A program made the translations under genes and the position numbers. From an uncultured Fretibacterium sp. (GTDB taxonomy: Bacteria > Synergistota > Synergistia > Synergistales > Aminobacteriaceae), in assembly GCA_946186205.1 (NCBI GenBank), contig CAMHMH010000005.1, positions 123,381 through 187,380 of the forward strand: 64,000 nucleotides of DNA, read 5' to 3'. Positions 54,136 through 62,563 of the stretch are shown here, in pieces. The first letter of the stretch is position 1, and the number at the start of each line of letters is the position of its first letter. The notes below the pieces were generated by a model. That model searched no databases and was not told the DNA's origin. It saw only the letters and a list, made by a program, of their open reading frames with translations.

Positions 54136-56670
54136 ATGAGAATAATGAATAACATTCCTGCACTGACGGCTTTCACGTCGCTAAATTCTACAAACGATTC
54201 ATTGCAGAAAATAATCGGCGCGCTTTCGACGGGGCTGCGTATAAATTCGGCTTCGGATGATGCAGCCGGGTTCGCTGTGAGTGAGAAGATGCGCTCTCAG
54301 ATTCGCGGGCTTGATACTGCTCTGCGAAATTCACAGGACGGAATATCTTTATTGCATACTGCTGAAGGTGCGTTAGGCGAGACGAACTCAATGCTTCAAA
54401 GGATGCGGGATCTGTCTGTCCAGGCAAGCAATGATTCTCTAACGTCAAATGACAGGCAGTATATACAGCTTGAGATTGACGAGATAATGAAACAGATAGA
54501 CCAGATTGCGAACACGACACAGTTCAACAAGAAGAGAATCCTTGACGGCTCATCGGGTGCTTTGTGGGCATCGAGTGATCCGGGAGTCAGCGTGAGGGTG
54601 AACGGCGGTTTGACGAGGACGGACAATTTCGGGCAGAAGGTCAGCAGCGAGGGCAATTACAAAATCGAGATCAAAGCGAAACCGGGAGAAGCTCAGGTAC
54701 AGAAGAGCGGAATATTCACCATAAAGAAAATTGAGCCTGTGAGAGATGCAAGTACATATGACTGCGAAATAAATATTAATACTGGCATGGATACATCTAC
54801 AGGGCTTGCGTCAGGTACAAACTGGAAATTCGAGGGAGGAGTCCTGACTATAACAGGAGACGGAAATTTCAGCATAGTCGGCGATACTACGTCAACAGCA
54901 AACCGTATAGTTGTCCCTGAAGGGATTAACGCAAAAGTAAAGCTCCGTGACGTAAATATCGAATCTGCGACAGGAAGCGCATTCCAGATAACCGGCTCAA
55001 ATGTAAGAGTGTTTCTTGAAGGCGAGAATACTCTTTCAGGCGGAGGACCTGAGCAGGCTGGCCTTGAAGTTAGGAACGCAAAAGATGACGGCCCTAAAGG
55101 TTCTGTAGAAATTAACAGCGTCGGCGGCTTAGGCTCTGAAGAAGGCATACTTAACGCGCACGGCTCCGGGTGCGGTGCAGGCATAGGCAGTTCGTGCCAT
55201 ACACCGTTAGAAAATGTAGGTTACAGCGTCGGGAAAATCACAATCAACGGCGGAACAATTAACGCAACTGCTGCAGGAGGAGCGGCAATAGGCGGAGGAG
55301 GGCATTTCTCAGACCATCCCAGCGAAGAACCCGGAGCGCATGTGCAGATTACAATCAACGGCGGAAATATAAGCGCAGTCAGCGGCGGCGGCGCAGGAAT
55401 AGGATGCGGAGTAGCCTGCCTTTATGACAGCAGCAACGTGGATTACATCACAATCAACGGCGGAACTATCAAAGCACGGGGCGGAGCAGGCTCGGCGGCA
55501 ATCGGAGGCGGTGCAGGAGGCAACAGCGGCGTAATAAGAATAAACCGCGCGGCAGAACTTACACTTCAAGGCTGGATAGATACAGAAAACGGACGTTCAC
55601 AACCCATAGGAAGAGGCAGAAACGGCGCATTGACAGGGAGACTTTACAATGACGTAGAGTTTCACGGTAATTCAAGATACTGTATTGAAGAAATCCCGGA
55701 GTTTTACGATTCGCAGGGTGTCTTCATGGTAACTCAGCCGCAGAAAATTACCGTCATTCAGGGTGATGGAAAAACTGCCGAAGTGATGCTTTACGCCAAA
55801 GATACTATCTATGATGTACGCGACAAACTCAATGACGCAATAGCCAGCGGTCTCGGACAGGCAGCATACACTTCAAACGGAGGAAGTTTTGTCAGTTTTG
55901 TAGAATCCGGCAAAGAGAGCGAAGCAGGCTATGAAACTGTAGCGGGAACATTCGTTATCCGTTCAGCTGTACCGGGCAGGGACGGTGAAATAGTATTTTC
56001 GTCAGATAATCAGGATTTGCTTAACGCATTTGGACTCAATACCATTCAGGAATCTTCAGAGTCTAAATTCACAGCCTCAGTATATGACGCTCATTCAGGC
56101 GCGAAGGTCAACACAATGACGGCTGAAAGCGGGAAGTTCAAGAGCATAATACCGCCCGAAATTGATATTGAAATTGACCCAATGACAACGACAATTTCAG
56201 CAAACTGGGACGAAAACACAAAGCGATTCATTTTCGGCGGCAATGATGACTACATGACGATGCTTCACCTCAAAGACAACGGGATAACCTTTCACACGGG
56301 CGCGAACATGGGGGAAGATTTTTCCATACAGCTCGGCGACATGTCAGCAAAGTCCCTCGGCCTTTCACGTGTAAACCTTTCAACAAGAGAGTCAGCAGCA
56401 AGCAGCATAGGCATAATTGACCGCGCAATAACACGTATCTCATCACAGCGCGCTAAAATCGGAGCATACATCAACGGCCTCGAGCACACAATGAGCAGCC
56501 TTACAACGACAAGCGCAAACCTCACAGAAGCAGAGTCAAGACTGCGCGACGCGGACATGGCAAAAACGATGATGGATTTCGTGAGACTCCAGATTCTGAA
56601 TCAGTCGGGTACTTCAATGCTTGCACAGGCGAATCAGATCCCTCAGTCCGTAATGAGCCTCATGCAGTAG
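54136..56670 (+). CDS. Flagellin with a large beta-helix-like insert
   Basis: About 844 residues, much longer than typical flagellins. The conserved N-terminal D0/D1 (MRIMNNIPALTAF, GLRINSASDDAAG) and C-terminal D1/D0 (LTEAESRLRDADMAK, ILNQSGTSMLAQANQ) ends are intact. Between them, about residues 200-500 form a Gly/Asn-rich region with repeated ITINGGTI and GGGAGIG motifs. This looks like a right-handed beta-helix of the carbohydrate-binding type, with several cysteines rare in flagellins. A Gly-poor beta domain follows. The ATG at 54136 is preferred over the GTG at 54124. The insert would be displayed on the filament surface. Confidence 0.85.
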   Translation: MRIMNNIPALTAFTSLNSTNDSLQKIIGALSTGLRINSASDDAAGFAVSEKMRSQIRGLDTALRNSQDGISLLHTAEGALGETNSMLQRMRDLSVQASNDSLTSNDRQYIQLEIDEIMKQIDQIANTTQFNKKRILDGSSGALWASSDPGVSVRVNGGLTRTDNFGQKVSSEGNYKIEIKAKPGEAQVQKSGIFTIKKIEPVRDASTYDCEININTGMDTSTGLASGTNWKFEGGVLTITGDGNFSIVGDTTSTANRIVVPEGINAKVKLRDVNIESATGSAFQITGSNVRVFLEGENTLSGGGPEQAGLEVRNAKDDGPKGSVEINSVGGLGSEEGILNAHGSGCGAGIGSSCHTPLENVGYSVGKITINGGTINATAAGGAAIGGGGHFSDHPSEEPGAHVQITINGGNISAVSGGGAGIGCGVACLYDSSNVDYITINGGTIKARGGAGSAAIGGGAGGNSGVIRINRAAELTLQGWIDTENGRSQPIGRGRNGALTGRLYNDVEFHGNSRYCIEEIPEFYDSQGVFMVTQPQKITVIQGDGKTAEVMLYAKDTIYDVRDKLNDAIASGLGQAAYTSNGGSFVSFVESGKESEAGYETVAGTFVIRSAVPGRDGEIVFSSDNQDLLNAFGLNTIQESSESKFTASVYDAHSGAKVNTMTAESGKFKSIIPPEIDIEIDPMTTTISANWDENTKRFIFGGNDDYMTMLHLKDNGITFHTGANMGEDFSIQLGDMSAKSLGLSRVNLSTRESAASSIGIIDRAITRISSQRAKIGAYINGLEHTMSSLTTTSANLTEAESRLRDADMAKTMMDFVRLQILNQSGTSMLAQANQIPQSVMSLMQ

Positions 56671-56696
56671 AACAGGGCAGAAGATTTTTGCGGACG

Positions 56697-56705
56697 TGAT
56701 ATTAT
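56697..56705 (+). promoter_or_regulatory. Extended -10 promoter for rplI-dnaB
   Basis: TGATATTAT 36 bp before the rplI start, no clear -35. Confidence 0.4.
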
Positions 56706-56740
56706 TTGCGCGTTGAAATTTTGAGAAGGGAGATTCATTC

Positions 56741-57190
56741 ATGAAAGTAATACTGAAATCGGACGTGTCGAAACTCGGCAAGGCAGGAGCACTCGTAGAC
56801 GTAAGCGACGGGCACGCAAGAAATTTCCTCATCCCCAAAGGGCTCGCAATCGAGGCGACTCCCGGCAAGCTCAACGAATGGAAGAATGAGCAGGCAAGAC
56901 TCAAGGCAAAAGATGAGAAGCTCCGCGCTGAAGCATTAGCCCTTCAGAAAAAATTGCAGGGGAAATCCGTAACAGTTGAGGGCAAAGCAGGCGAGAACGG
57001 AAAATTATTCGGCAGCATCACAGCGGCTCAGGTTGCGGAAGCTCTCGAGGCACAGCACGGTCTCAAAGATTTTGACAAGAGGAACATCAAACTTGACGAC
57101 ACAATAAAGCAGCCCGGAAATTTCCCGGTATCACTCAAACTTTACCCCGGCATTCAGGCTGATATGACTCTGGCCGTGAAAGTTTCATGA
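56741..57190 (+). CDS. rplI: 50S ribosomal protein L9
   Basis: 149 residues. The N-terminal rRNA-binding domain (VSDGHARNFLIPKGLA), a long connecting helix and a C-terminal domain are all present. The ribosome site is AGAAGGGAG. It overlaps dnaB by 4 bp (ATGA), a common bacterial pairing; rpsF, ssb and rpsR are not beside it. Confidence 0.96.
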   Translation: MKVILKSDVSKLGKAGALVDVSDGHARNFLIPKGLAIEATPGKLNEWKNEQARLKAKDEKLRAEALALQKKLQGKSVTVEGKAGENGKLFGSITAAQVAEALEAQHGLKDFDKRNIKLDDTIKQPGNFPVSLKLYPGIQADMTLAVKVS

Positions 57191-58533
57191 CGCAGGATTA
57201 TTCCTCACTCCCTAACAGCCCTGACGCTGAACGCTCCGTATTGGGCTCGTGCCTTCTTTCGTCTGAAGCATTAGGGACAGCGATTGAGATTCTCAAGCCG
57301 GATGATTTCTTCAACGTTTCGTACAAGACAGTGTTTGAGATTCTCTCGTCAATGTATTTTGATGACAAGAAGATAGATTTTCTCACGTTCTCGGAGGAGC
57401 TTAAAGCGCGCAATCTTCTTGAGACTCTCGGCGGCCAGATGTTTATAGCCGGGCTTATGTCCTCAGTAACAACCACTGCGAATATTGTTACACATGCTGA
57501 AATTGTGAAGGATTACGCTGTAAGAAGGCGGCTTATTGATGCGGGCGAAAGAGTCATAGCCCTTGCGAATAAGACTGACAACACAACAAAGAGCATCATT
57601 GAGGAAGCACTGAGATTAATCTTTGAGGCGGCGCAGAACAGAAGCTCAAATGATTTCCGTCATGTGCGCGAGATAATCGGGCCTGTTTTTACGGGAGTTG
57701 AAGAAAGATACAAGGATAATGATAACCGTGTAGCGGGTTATTCTACGAGCTTCACGGATCTTGACTCGTTCACTGGAGGATTGCAGCCCGGAAGCCTCAC
57801 GATAATAGCGGCCCGCCCCTCAATGGGAAAAACTGCATTCGCCGTGAACATCGCGCAGTTTGGAGGCGGAGAGTCCAACCGTCCTGTATTGGTATTCAGC
57901 CTTGAGATGCCAGCAGAACAATTAGTGCTCCGTATGCTTTCTGCGGAGTCTGGCATAAATCTTTCAGTAATGAGCGCGGGAACGTTCGACACAAACGGCC
58001 TTAAAGAAGTTCAGAGAGCCTGCAATGTTTTGTCGAAACGCAATATTTACATCAATGATGATTCAGGGCTGACGGCAATGGATTTCCGAACGAGATGCAG
58101 ACGATTCAAGACAAAGCACCCTGACTTAGCACTTGTTATCGTTGACTATTTGCAGCTCATGAGCTCGGGAGAAGGACGCACGGAAGGAAGGCAGCAGGAA
58201 GTATCAGACATTTCACGAATGCTCAAGGTGTCAGCAAGGGAGCTTGAATGCCCGGTGATCGCTTTGTCGCAATTGTCCCGCGCTGTAGAGTCGAGGACTG
58301 AGAAGAAACCGCAACTTTCAGACTTGAGGGACTCAGGAGCTATTGAGCAGGACGCGGATCTAGTATTGCTCATGTACAGGGAGGATTATTACGGCGAGAA
58401 CGAGAACAACGACTTGCAGGACAGCGAGGCAGAAATAAGAGTCGCAAAGAACAGAAACGGCAGAACAGGAGTCTTCAAGCTCGTATTCAAGAGAGAGTTC
58501 ACACGATTCGTAAATCACGCTGAAAATATTTAG
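57187..58533 (+). CDS. dnaB: Replicative DNA helicase DnaB
   Basis: 448 residues. The N-terminal primase-interacting domain (PNSPDAERSVLGSCL) leads by a linker to a RecA-like motor with Walker A (ARPSMGKTAFA, about 208-218), SLEMP and the VIVDYLQLM Walker B. No intein is present. It unwinds DNA at the replication fork. Confidence 0.96.
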   Translation: MTQDYSSLPNSPDAERSVLGSCLLSSEALGTAIEILKPDDFFNVSYKTVFEILSSMYFDDKKIDFLTFSEELKARNLLETLGGQMFIAGLMSSVTTTANIVTHAEIVKDYAVRRRLIDAGERVIALANKTDNTTKSIIEEALRLIFEAAQNRSSNDFRHVREIIGPVFTGVEERYKDNDNRVAGYSTSFTDLDSFTGGLQPGSLTIIAARPSMGKTAFAVNIAQFGGGESNRPVLVFSLEMPAEQLVLRMLSAESGINLSVMSAGTFDTNGLKEVQRACNVLSKRNIYINDDSGLTAMDFRTRCRRFKTKHPDLALVIVDYLQLMSSGEGRTEGRQQEVSDISRMLKVSARELECPVIALSQLSRAVESRTEKKPQLSDLRDSGAIEQDADLVLLMYREDYYGENENNDLQDSEAEIRVAKNRNGRTGVFKLVFKREFTRFVNHAENI

Positions 58534-58614
58534 GGTACAGGGGACAGGGGACAGAATACAGAGTAAAGAAGATAACCCCTAACCCCTAACCCCTAATCCC
58601 TAATCCCTAACCCC
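58534..58614. repeat. GGGGACA pair and six TAACCCC heptamers between dnaB and the permease gene
   Basis: After the dnaB stop come two GGGGACA units (58540-58553), then six TAACCCC/TAATCCC heptamers (58573-58614). The minus strand reads as telomere-like TTAGGGG, able in principle to form a G-quadruplex. The G-rich and C-rich arms could also pair as a loose hairpin between the converging genes. Confidence 0.85.
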
Positions 58615-58620
58615 TGCTCC

Positions 58621-59841
58621 TTATTCCGTCCTCAATGCGTCTATAGGGTCAAGGTTTGAAGCCTTCCACGCAGGCCAGAAACCGAACAATATCCCAATGA
58701 ACGCAGAGAATCCCGCAGCAATTATTATCGACTGACCCGAAATTATCGTCGCCCATCCGACAAACTCAGTAACAGCTTTCGACACTCCAACGCCTATTGA
58801 GATTCCTATACCGCCTCCGAGCAATGACAGCACAACCGCTTCAGTCAGAAACTGGACACGGACATTTGACGGCCTCGCGCCAACGGCCATGCGTATACCG
58901 ATCTCCCGGGTGCGTTCGCTCACTGACACCAGCATAATATTCATGATGCCTATTCCGCCGACAAGAAGAGAGATTGAAGCGACAGCACCGAGCAGCATAC
59001 TCATAACATTTGCTGTGCTTGCCATGCTCTCTTGTACCTCCGTCATGTTGCGCACGTCAAAATCATTCTCGACTCCTTCCGTGAGTTTATGACGCTGGCG
59101 GAGCAATGATATTATTTCTTTCTCTGCTGACGAAACAGAGTCCTTGTCTTTTGCCTGAACGTTAATCCTTCTCACTGTGTCGGCTCTTGTCCCGGCCCGT
59201 GAGAGTCTTCTCTGCGCTGTCGTTACCGGCACAAGAATGAAGTCGTCCTGATCCTGCCCCCATGAGTTTGCGCCCTTCTTCGTAGTCATTCCCACAACAC
59301 GGAAAGGAATGCTCCTGATTCGTATCGTCATGTCTACAGGGTCAGAATATCCGAATAATTCCTTTGCTACTGTCTGTCCTATCACGCAGACTTTCGCGCC
59401 GCTCCTCACGTCCTGTTCCGTGAACATTGCCCCGCTTGCCATCGTCCAGTTCCTGACCTGCAATATATCCGGCGTGCTTCCTGTGATGCTCGTGTTCCAG
59501 TTTGAATTGCCGAAAATCACCTGAGCTGACGAATTTACTTCCGGCGCTGTCCTAGCGACTGAGAATGTCTGTTCCGCAAGCGCGTATGAATCTTCAAGCG
59601 TCAATGACTGCCCCGAACCTGCTGCCCCTCTCGCGCCCGTTGAGTTTGGCGGTGCCGGCATAACGATTAACATGTTTGACCCGAATCCCGATAACGCGCT
59701 CTCTACTTGCTGCGCTGCCCCTCGTCCGATTGCTACCATCGTGATAACCGCTCCGACTCCGATGATTATTCCGAGCATCGTTAAGAGTGAGCGAGTCCGA
59801 TTGCTTAACAGTGATCGCAAAGCCGTCTTTATTATTTCCAT
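58621..59841 (-). CDS. MacB/FtsX-type ABC transporter permease, orphan
   Basis: About 406 residues with the MacB_PCD plus FtsX layout. One N-terminal helix (LLTMLGIIIGVGAVITM) precedes a periplasmic domain (to about 270), and three C-terminal helices carry GGIGIMNIMLVSVSERTREIGIRMA. Such permeases work with an ATPase and usually a membrane-fusion protein. Neither is adjacent: the next upstream gene is on the other strand. The ATG at 59841 follows GGAGG; a TTG at 59847 is too close to it. Confidence 0.88.
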   Translation of the reverse strand: MEIIKTALRSLLSNRTRSLLTMLGIIIGVGAVITMVAIGRGAAQQVESALSGFGSNMLIVMPAPPNSTGARGAAGSGQSLTLEDSYALAEQTFSVARTAPEVNSSAQVIFGNSNWNTSITGSTPDILQVRNWTMASGAMFTEQDVRSGAKVCVIGQTVAKELFGYSDPVDMTIRIRSIPFRVVGMTTKKGANSWGQDQDDFILVPVTTAQRRLSRAGTRADTVRRINVQAKDKDSVSSAEKEIISLLRQRHKLTEGVENDFDVRNMTEVQESMASTANVMSMLLGAVASISLLVGGIGIMNIMLVSVSERTREIGIRMAVGARPSNVRVQFLTEAVVLSLLGGGIGISIGVGVSKAVTEFVGWATIISGQSIIIAAGFSAFIGILFGFWPAWKASNLDPIDALRTE

Positions 59842-59928
59842 CTGCAAGAGTCCTCCGCGTGAAAAATTTTTTTGTCATTATAAATTAGCGCGTGCTGTTG
59901 TGATTCTTAAGGAGGCGAAAAGAATTAA

Positions 59929-59937
59929 TGCTATAAT
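59929..59937 (+). promoter_or_regulatory. Extended -10 promoter for the bPH2-like gene
   Basis: TGCTATAAT 55 bp before the start at 59992, the same element as before rplU. Confidence 0.6.
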
Positions 59938-59991
59938 GTTGAACACTCAATGAAAAAATTTACGCTGTGAAAGGAAGTATCATTAATCATC

Positions 59992-60486
59992 ATGGAACCG
60001 TTATACAAGACCTACAAGCCCGCAAAAAGAGGTTTCTTCAAGCTGTGGTTTCTCGCAATTATTCTTCTCGTTCTTGCTGGTGTCGCAAATTACTTCAAGC
60101 CCGGCGAGTCGTGGCTCAAATGGGTATGGATTGCCGCATGTGTCGCTGACATTCTCATAGTGCTTTACATTTTCGCAAAACGCTGGACAATTTCTCTCAC
60201 TCTCAAAGACAATCCCTCAAAGCCTGACGATCAGGAAGTATCATTCTCGGAGTGCAACCCCTGCAAGCCGTTCAGCTCAGACTTCAAGAAGTCAATCGAA
60301 ATCGGACTCGCAAACATTGAGCACATAGAGATAAAGCAGACAATGATGCAGGCACTTCTGAACATCGGCGACATAGTTATAGCCTCATCAGGGACGGGAC
60401 GCGAAGAGATCCAAGCACCGAGTATCCCTAACCCTCAGGCAGTCCGCGACGAGATACAGCTTCACGCGAGCAATTACCGCAAATAA
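59992..60486 (+). CDS. Two-helix membrane protein with a bPH2-like domain
   Basis: 164 residues. Two membrane helices (about 16-35 and 42-62) precede a bPH2/YdbS-like domain with the family's NIGDIVIASSGTGREEIQ and IPNPQAVRDEI motifs. Such proteins are bacterial membrane PH-domain proteins of mostly unknown function. It forms its own transcription unit with promoter and terminator. Confidence 0.72.
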   Translation: MEPLYKTYKPAKRGFFKLWFLAIILLVLAGVANYFKPGESWLKWVWIAACVADILIVLYIFAKRWTISLTLKDNPSKPDDQEVSFSECNPCKPFSSDFKKSIEIGLANIEHIEIKQTMMQALLNIGDIVIASSGTGREEIQAPSIPNPQAVRDEIQLHASNYRK

Positions 60487-60516
60487 ATCCCTGCACACAT
60501 TACACGCAGAAGAAAC

Positions 60517-60556
60517 AACGGGAGCTTTGCCGCTGAGACATTGCCCCCGTTTTTAT
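60517..60556 (+). terminator. Terminator after the bPH2-like gene
   Basis: ACGGG-A-GC with GC-C-CCCGT stem (one mismatch), followed by TTTT. Confidence 0.7.
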
Positions 60557-60600
60557 ATGCCCAAAATTTTATGGCTAGGATACGGCCATGATGTGAAAGA

Positions 60601-62445
60601 TTATTTTTTGTTGAGGCATTCTTTAAGTACCTTCATCATTTCGAGGCTCTTGAACGGTTTCGGAAGATAGTCATCAAATCCCATCGCTATATATTCAGCC
60701 CGCGCATTTCCCCCGGCGTTCGCAGTAAGTGCTATGAATGACGTACCGGGCGCGTACTTTTTCGCATGGCCGAGAGTCTCTACTCCGTCCATACCGGGCA
60801 TTTTGTGGTCAAGAAATACTATGTCATAATGAGCCGCTTTTATCTTCTCTAATGCTTCCTCACCTGACTCGGCTGTCTCAATGTCAGCAAGGGACTCTTT
60901 CAGCATACCTTTTGCGACAACAAGATTAACCGGCGTGTCGTCAACAACAAGAATTTTTGCTCCCGGCCACACCGAAGGCCCGTCATCATTCACAGCCTCT
61001 TCGGGGGCGGCGTTCTGCATGAACTCTTCATACTCTTTGATTGTTATGTTGTCCCCGCGCGAGATCCTTTGAGGAACGTTGAATGTTATCTTTGTGCCCT
61101 CGCCGTATTTGCTCTCAAGCTGTATATTCCCGCTCATTATGTGTATTATGTCCCTCACAAGAGCAAGTCCGAGTCCCGCTCCGGGTATGTGCCTCGTCTC
61201 AATGATATTCGCCCGCTCGAAAGGCTCAAAGATTCGTCCGCTCTCTTCCTCCCTCATTCCCATTCCTGTATCTTCAACGCTCACTGAGAGAATGACCGCT
61301 GAATTTCCGACTCCCGCAGTATTTCCCGCAACGTTAAGAGTTATGCTGCCTTTCTGCGTATACTTTGCTGAATTGTTCAGAAGGTTAGTCAAAACTTGCT
61401 TAAGCCTGAGCGAGTCGCCGTGAAGATGTTCAGGGAGAGTCGGTTCTGCGCTGAGGATGAATTTTACGGGTTTCCCTGAGATTAACGGTGTAATGTAGCT
61501 CTCGCAGTCCTTGAGAATCTCCCACAGGTGATAATCTGACTCGTAAAGCTCCATTTTCCCGGCCTCAATCTTTGAGATGTCAAGAATATTGTTGACGATG
61601 TTCAGCAAGTGTTCTCCCGCGTCCTTGATGTCGTTCGATGCTTTTCGTGTCTCGTCATCTTTTGCCTCTGAGTAAATCATCTCATTGATTCCGAGTATCG
61701 CGTTCATTGGCGTGCGAATCTCGTGCGACGTGCTAGCGAGGAAATTGCTTTTTGCCTTGTTTGCCGCTCCTGCCTGCCTCATTGACTCTTCTGCCGCGAG
61801 CCTTGCTTCTTCCGTTTCATTCTGCGCGCTTATGAGCCGTCTGTATGTAGGTGCCTCAAGGTAGAAGAACGTGAACACAAGCATCATTGTTGCGACGGTG
61901 TAGACGAAAGGAAGATTTATACTGAAAAGGTACTGCATGACGAATGAGTCGATCAGCAGAATAAACAGCAGGTTCATCACAATGAATTGTCCTTTTCCGT
62001 AATGCTCCTGATAAAGAAGCTGCAATACGAATCCTTCAATCACAAACAGAACAGCAAAGCCCGGTGAAAATACCATGTACAGCCTGTCATTACTCCTGAA
62101 CACAAAGAGAAGTACAATGCTCATGGTGAGAATGAGAAAATGTATGTCCGTGAATCTCCTGCTGATTACGTTTGTATAAGCCGCAACGTAGCACATTAAG
62201 CAGTAAGCGTTGAAATTGATTGTCGCGTAGAATGCTCTCGTCCAAAGTGTAGCTGTCTTCATGCCCGTCGTAATATCGAGTACGGCCTCAAAGATTGCGG
62301 CGACAAGAGTCGAAATCACAAGAAGAAGATACCGCCTGTTAATCTCGGACTTAGTAGCCATTCTCCCGCCCAGGAAAGCAGAGAGGACACAGAGAAACGG
62401 AATCATAGAAAGCTCTATAAAAGCCTCGTTAAAATGTAAAGCCAT
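60601..62445 (-). CDS. Hybrid sensor histidine kinase with a receiver domain
   Basis: About 614 residues. Seven membrane helices (to about 210) form the sensor. They are followed by a coiled segment, HisKA with STSHEIRTPMN (His about 242), HATPase_c with the N-box NLLNNSAKYT and GAGLGLALV, and a C-terminal receiver (Asp about 545 in FLDHKMPG, Lys in LPKPF). There is no output regulator or HPt gene nearby, so its partner is elsewhere. The ATG at 62445 is used rather than a TTG at 62457. Confidence 0.9.
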   Translation of the reverse strand: MALHFNEAFIELSMIPFLCVLSAFLGGRMATKSEINRRYLLLVISTLVAAIFEAVLDITTGMKTATLWTRAFYATINFNAYCLMCYVAAYTNVISRRFTDIHFLILTMSIVLLFVFRSNDRLYMVFSPGFAVLFVIEGFVLQLLYQEHYGKGQFIVMNLLFILLIDSFVMQYLFSINLPFVYTVATMMLVFTFFYLEAPTYRRLISAQNETEEARLAAEESMRQAGAANKAKSNFLASTSHEIRTPMNAILGINEMIYSEAKDDETRKASNDIKDAGEHLLNIVNNILDISKIEAGKMELYESDYHLWEILKDCESYITPLISGKPVKFILSAEPTLPEHLHGDSLRLKQVLTNLLNNSAKYTQKGSITLNVAGNTAGVGNSAVILSVSVEDTGMGMREEESGRIFEPFERANIIETRHIPGAGLGLALVRDIIHIMSGNIQLESKYGEGTKITFNVPQRISRGDNITIKEYEEFMQNAAPEEAVNDDGPSVWPGAKILVVDDTPVNLVVAKGMLKESLADIETAESGEEALEKIKAAHYDIVFLDHKMPGMDGVETLGHAKKYAPGTSFIALTANAGGNARAEYIAMGFDDYLPKPFKSLEMMKVLKECLNKK

Positions 62446-62488
62446 CGTGAAAAGCAAAGCCCCTTTTGTGTGAAAATGTGATTAACTG

Positions 62489-62497
62489 AGTATAGCA
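62489..62497 (-). promoter_or_regulatory. Extended -10 promoter for the hybrid kinase
   Basis: The minus strand reads TGCTATACT 44 bp before the kinase ATG, back to back with the APC gene promoter. Confidence 0.55.
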
Positions 62498-62516
62498 CCT
62501 TGACCGATTCGGCGCG

Positions 62517-62525
62517 TGATATAAT
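62517..62525 (+). promoter_or_regulatory. Extended -10 promoter for the APC permease gene
   Basis: TGATATAAT 39 bp before the ATG; a TTGACC lies only 14 bp upstream of it, too close to be a standard -35. Confidence 0.45.
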
Positions 62526-62563
62526 GCCCTCACATATCCCAAAAAAGGACAGGCCTCATAAAA

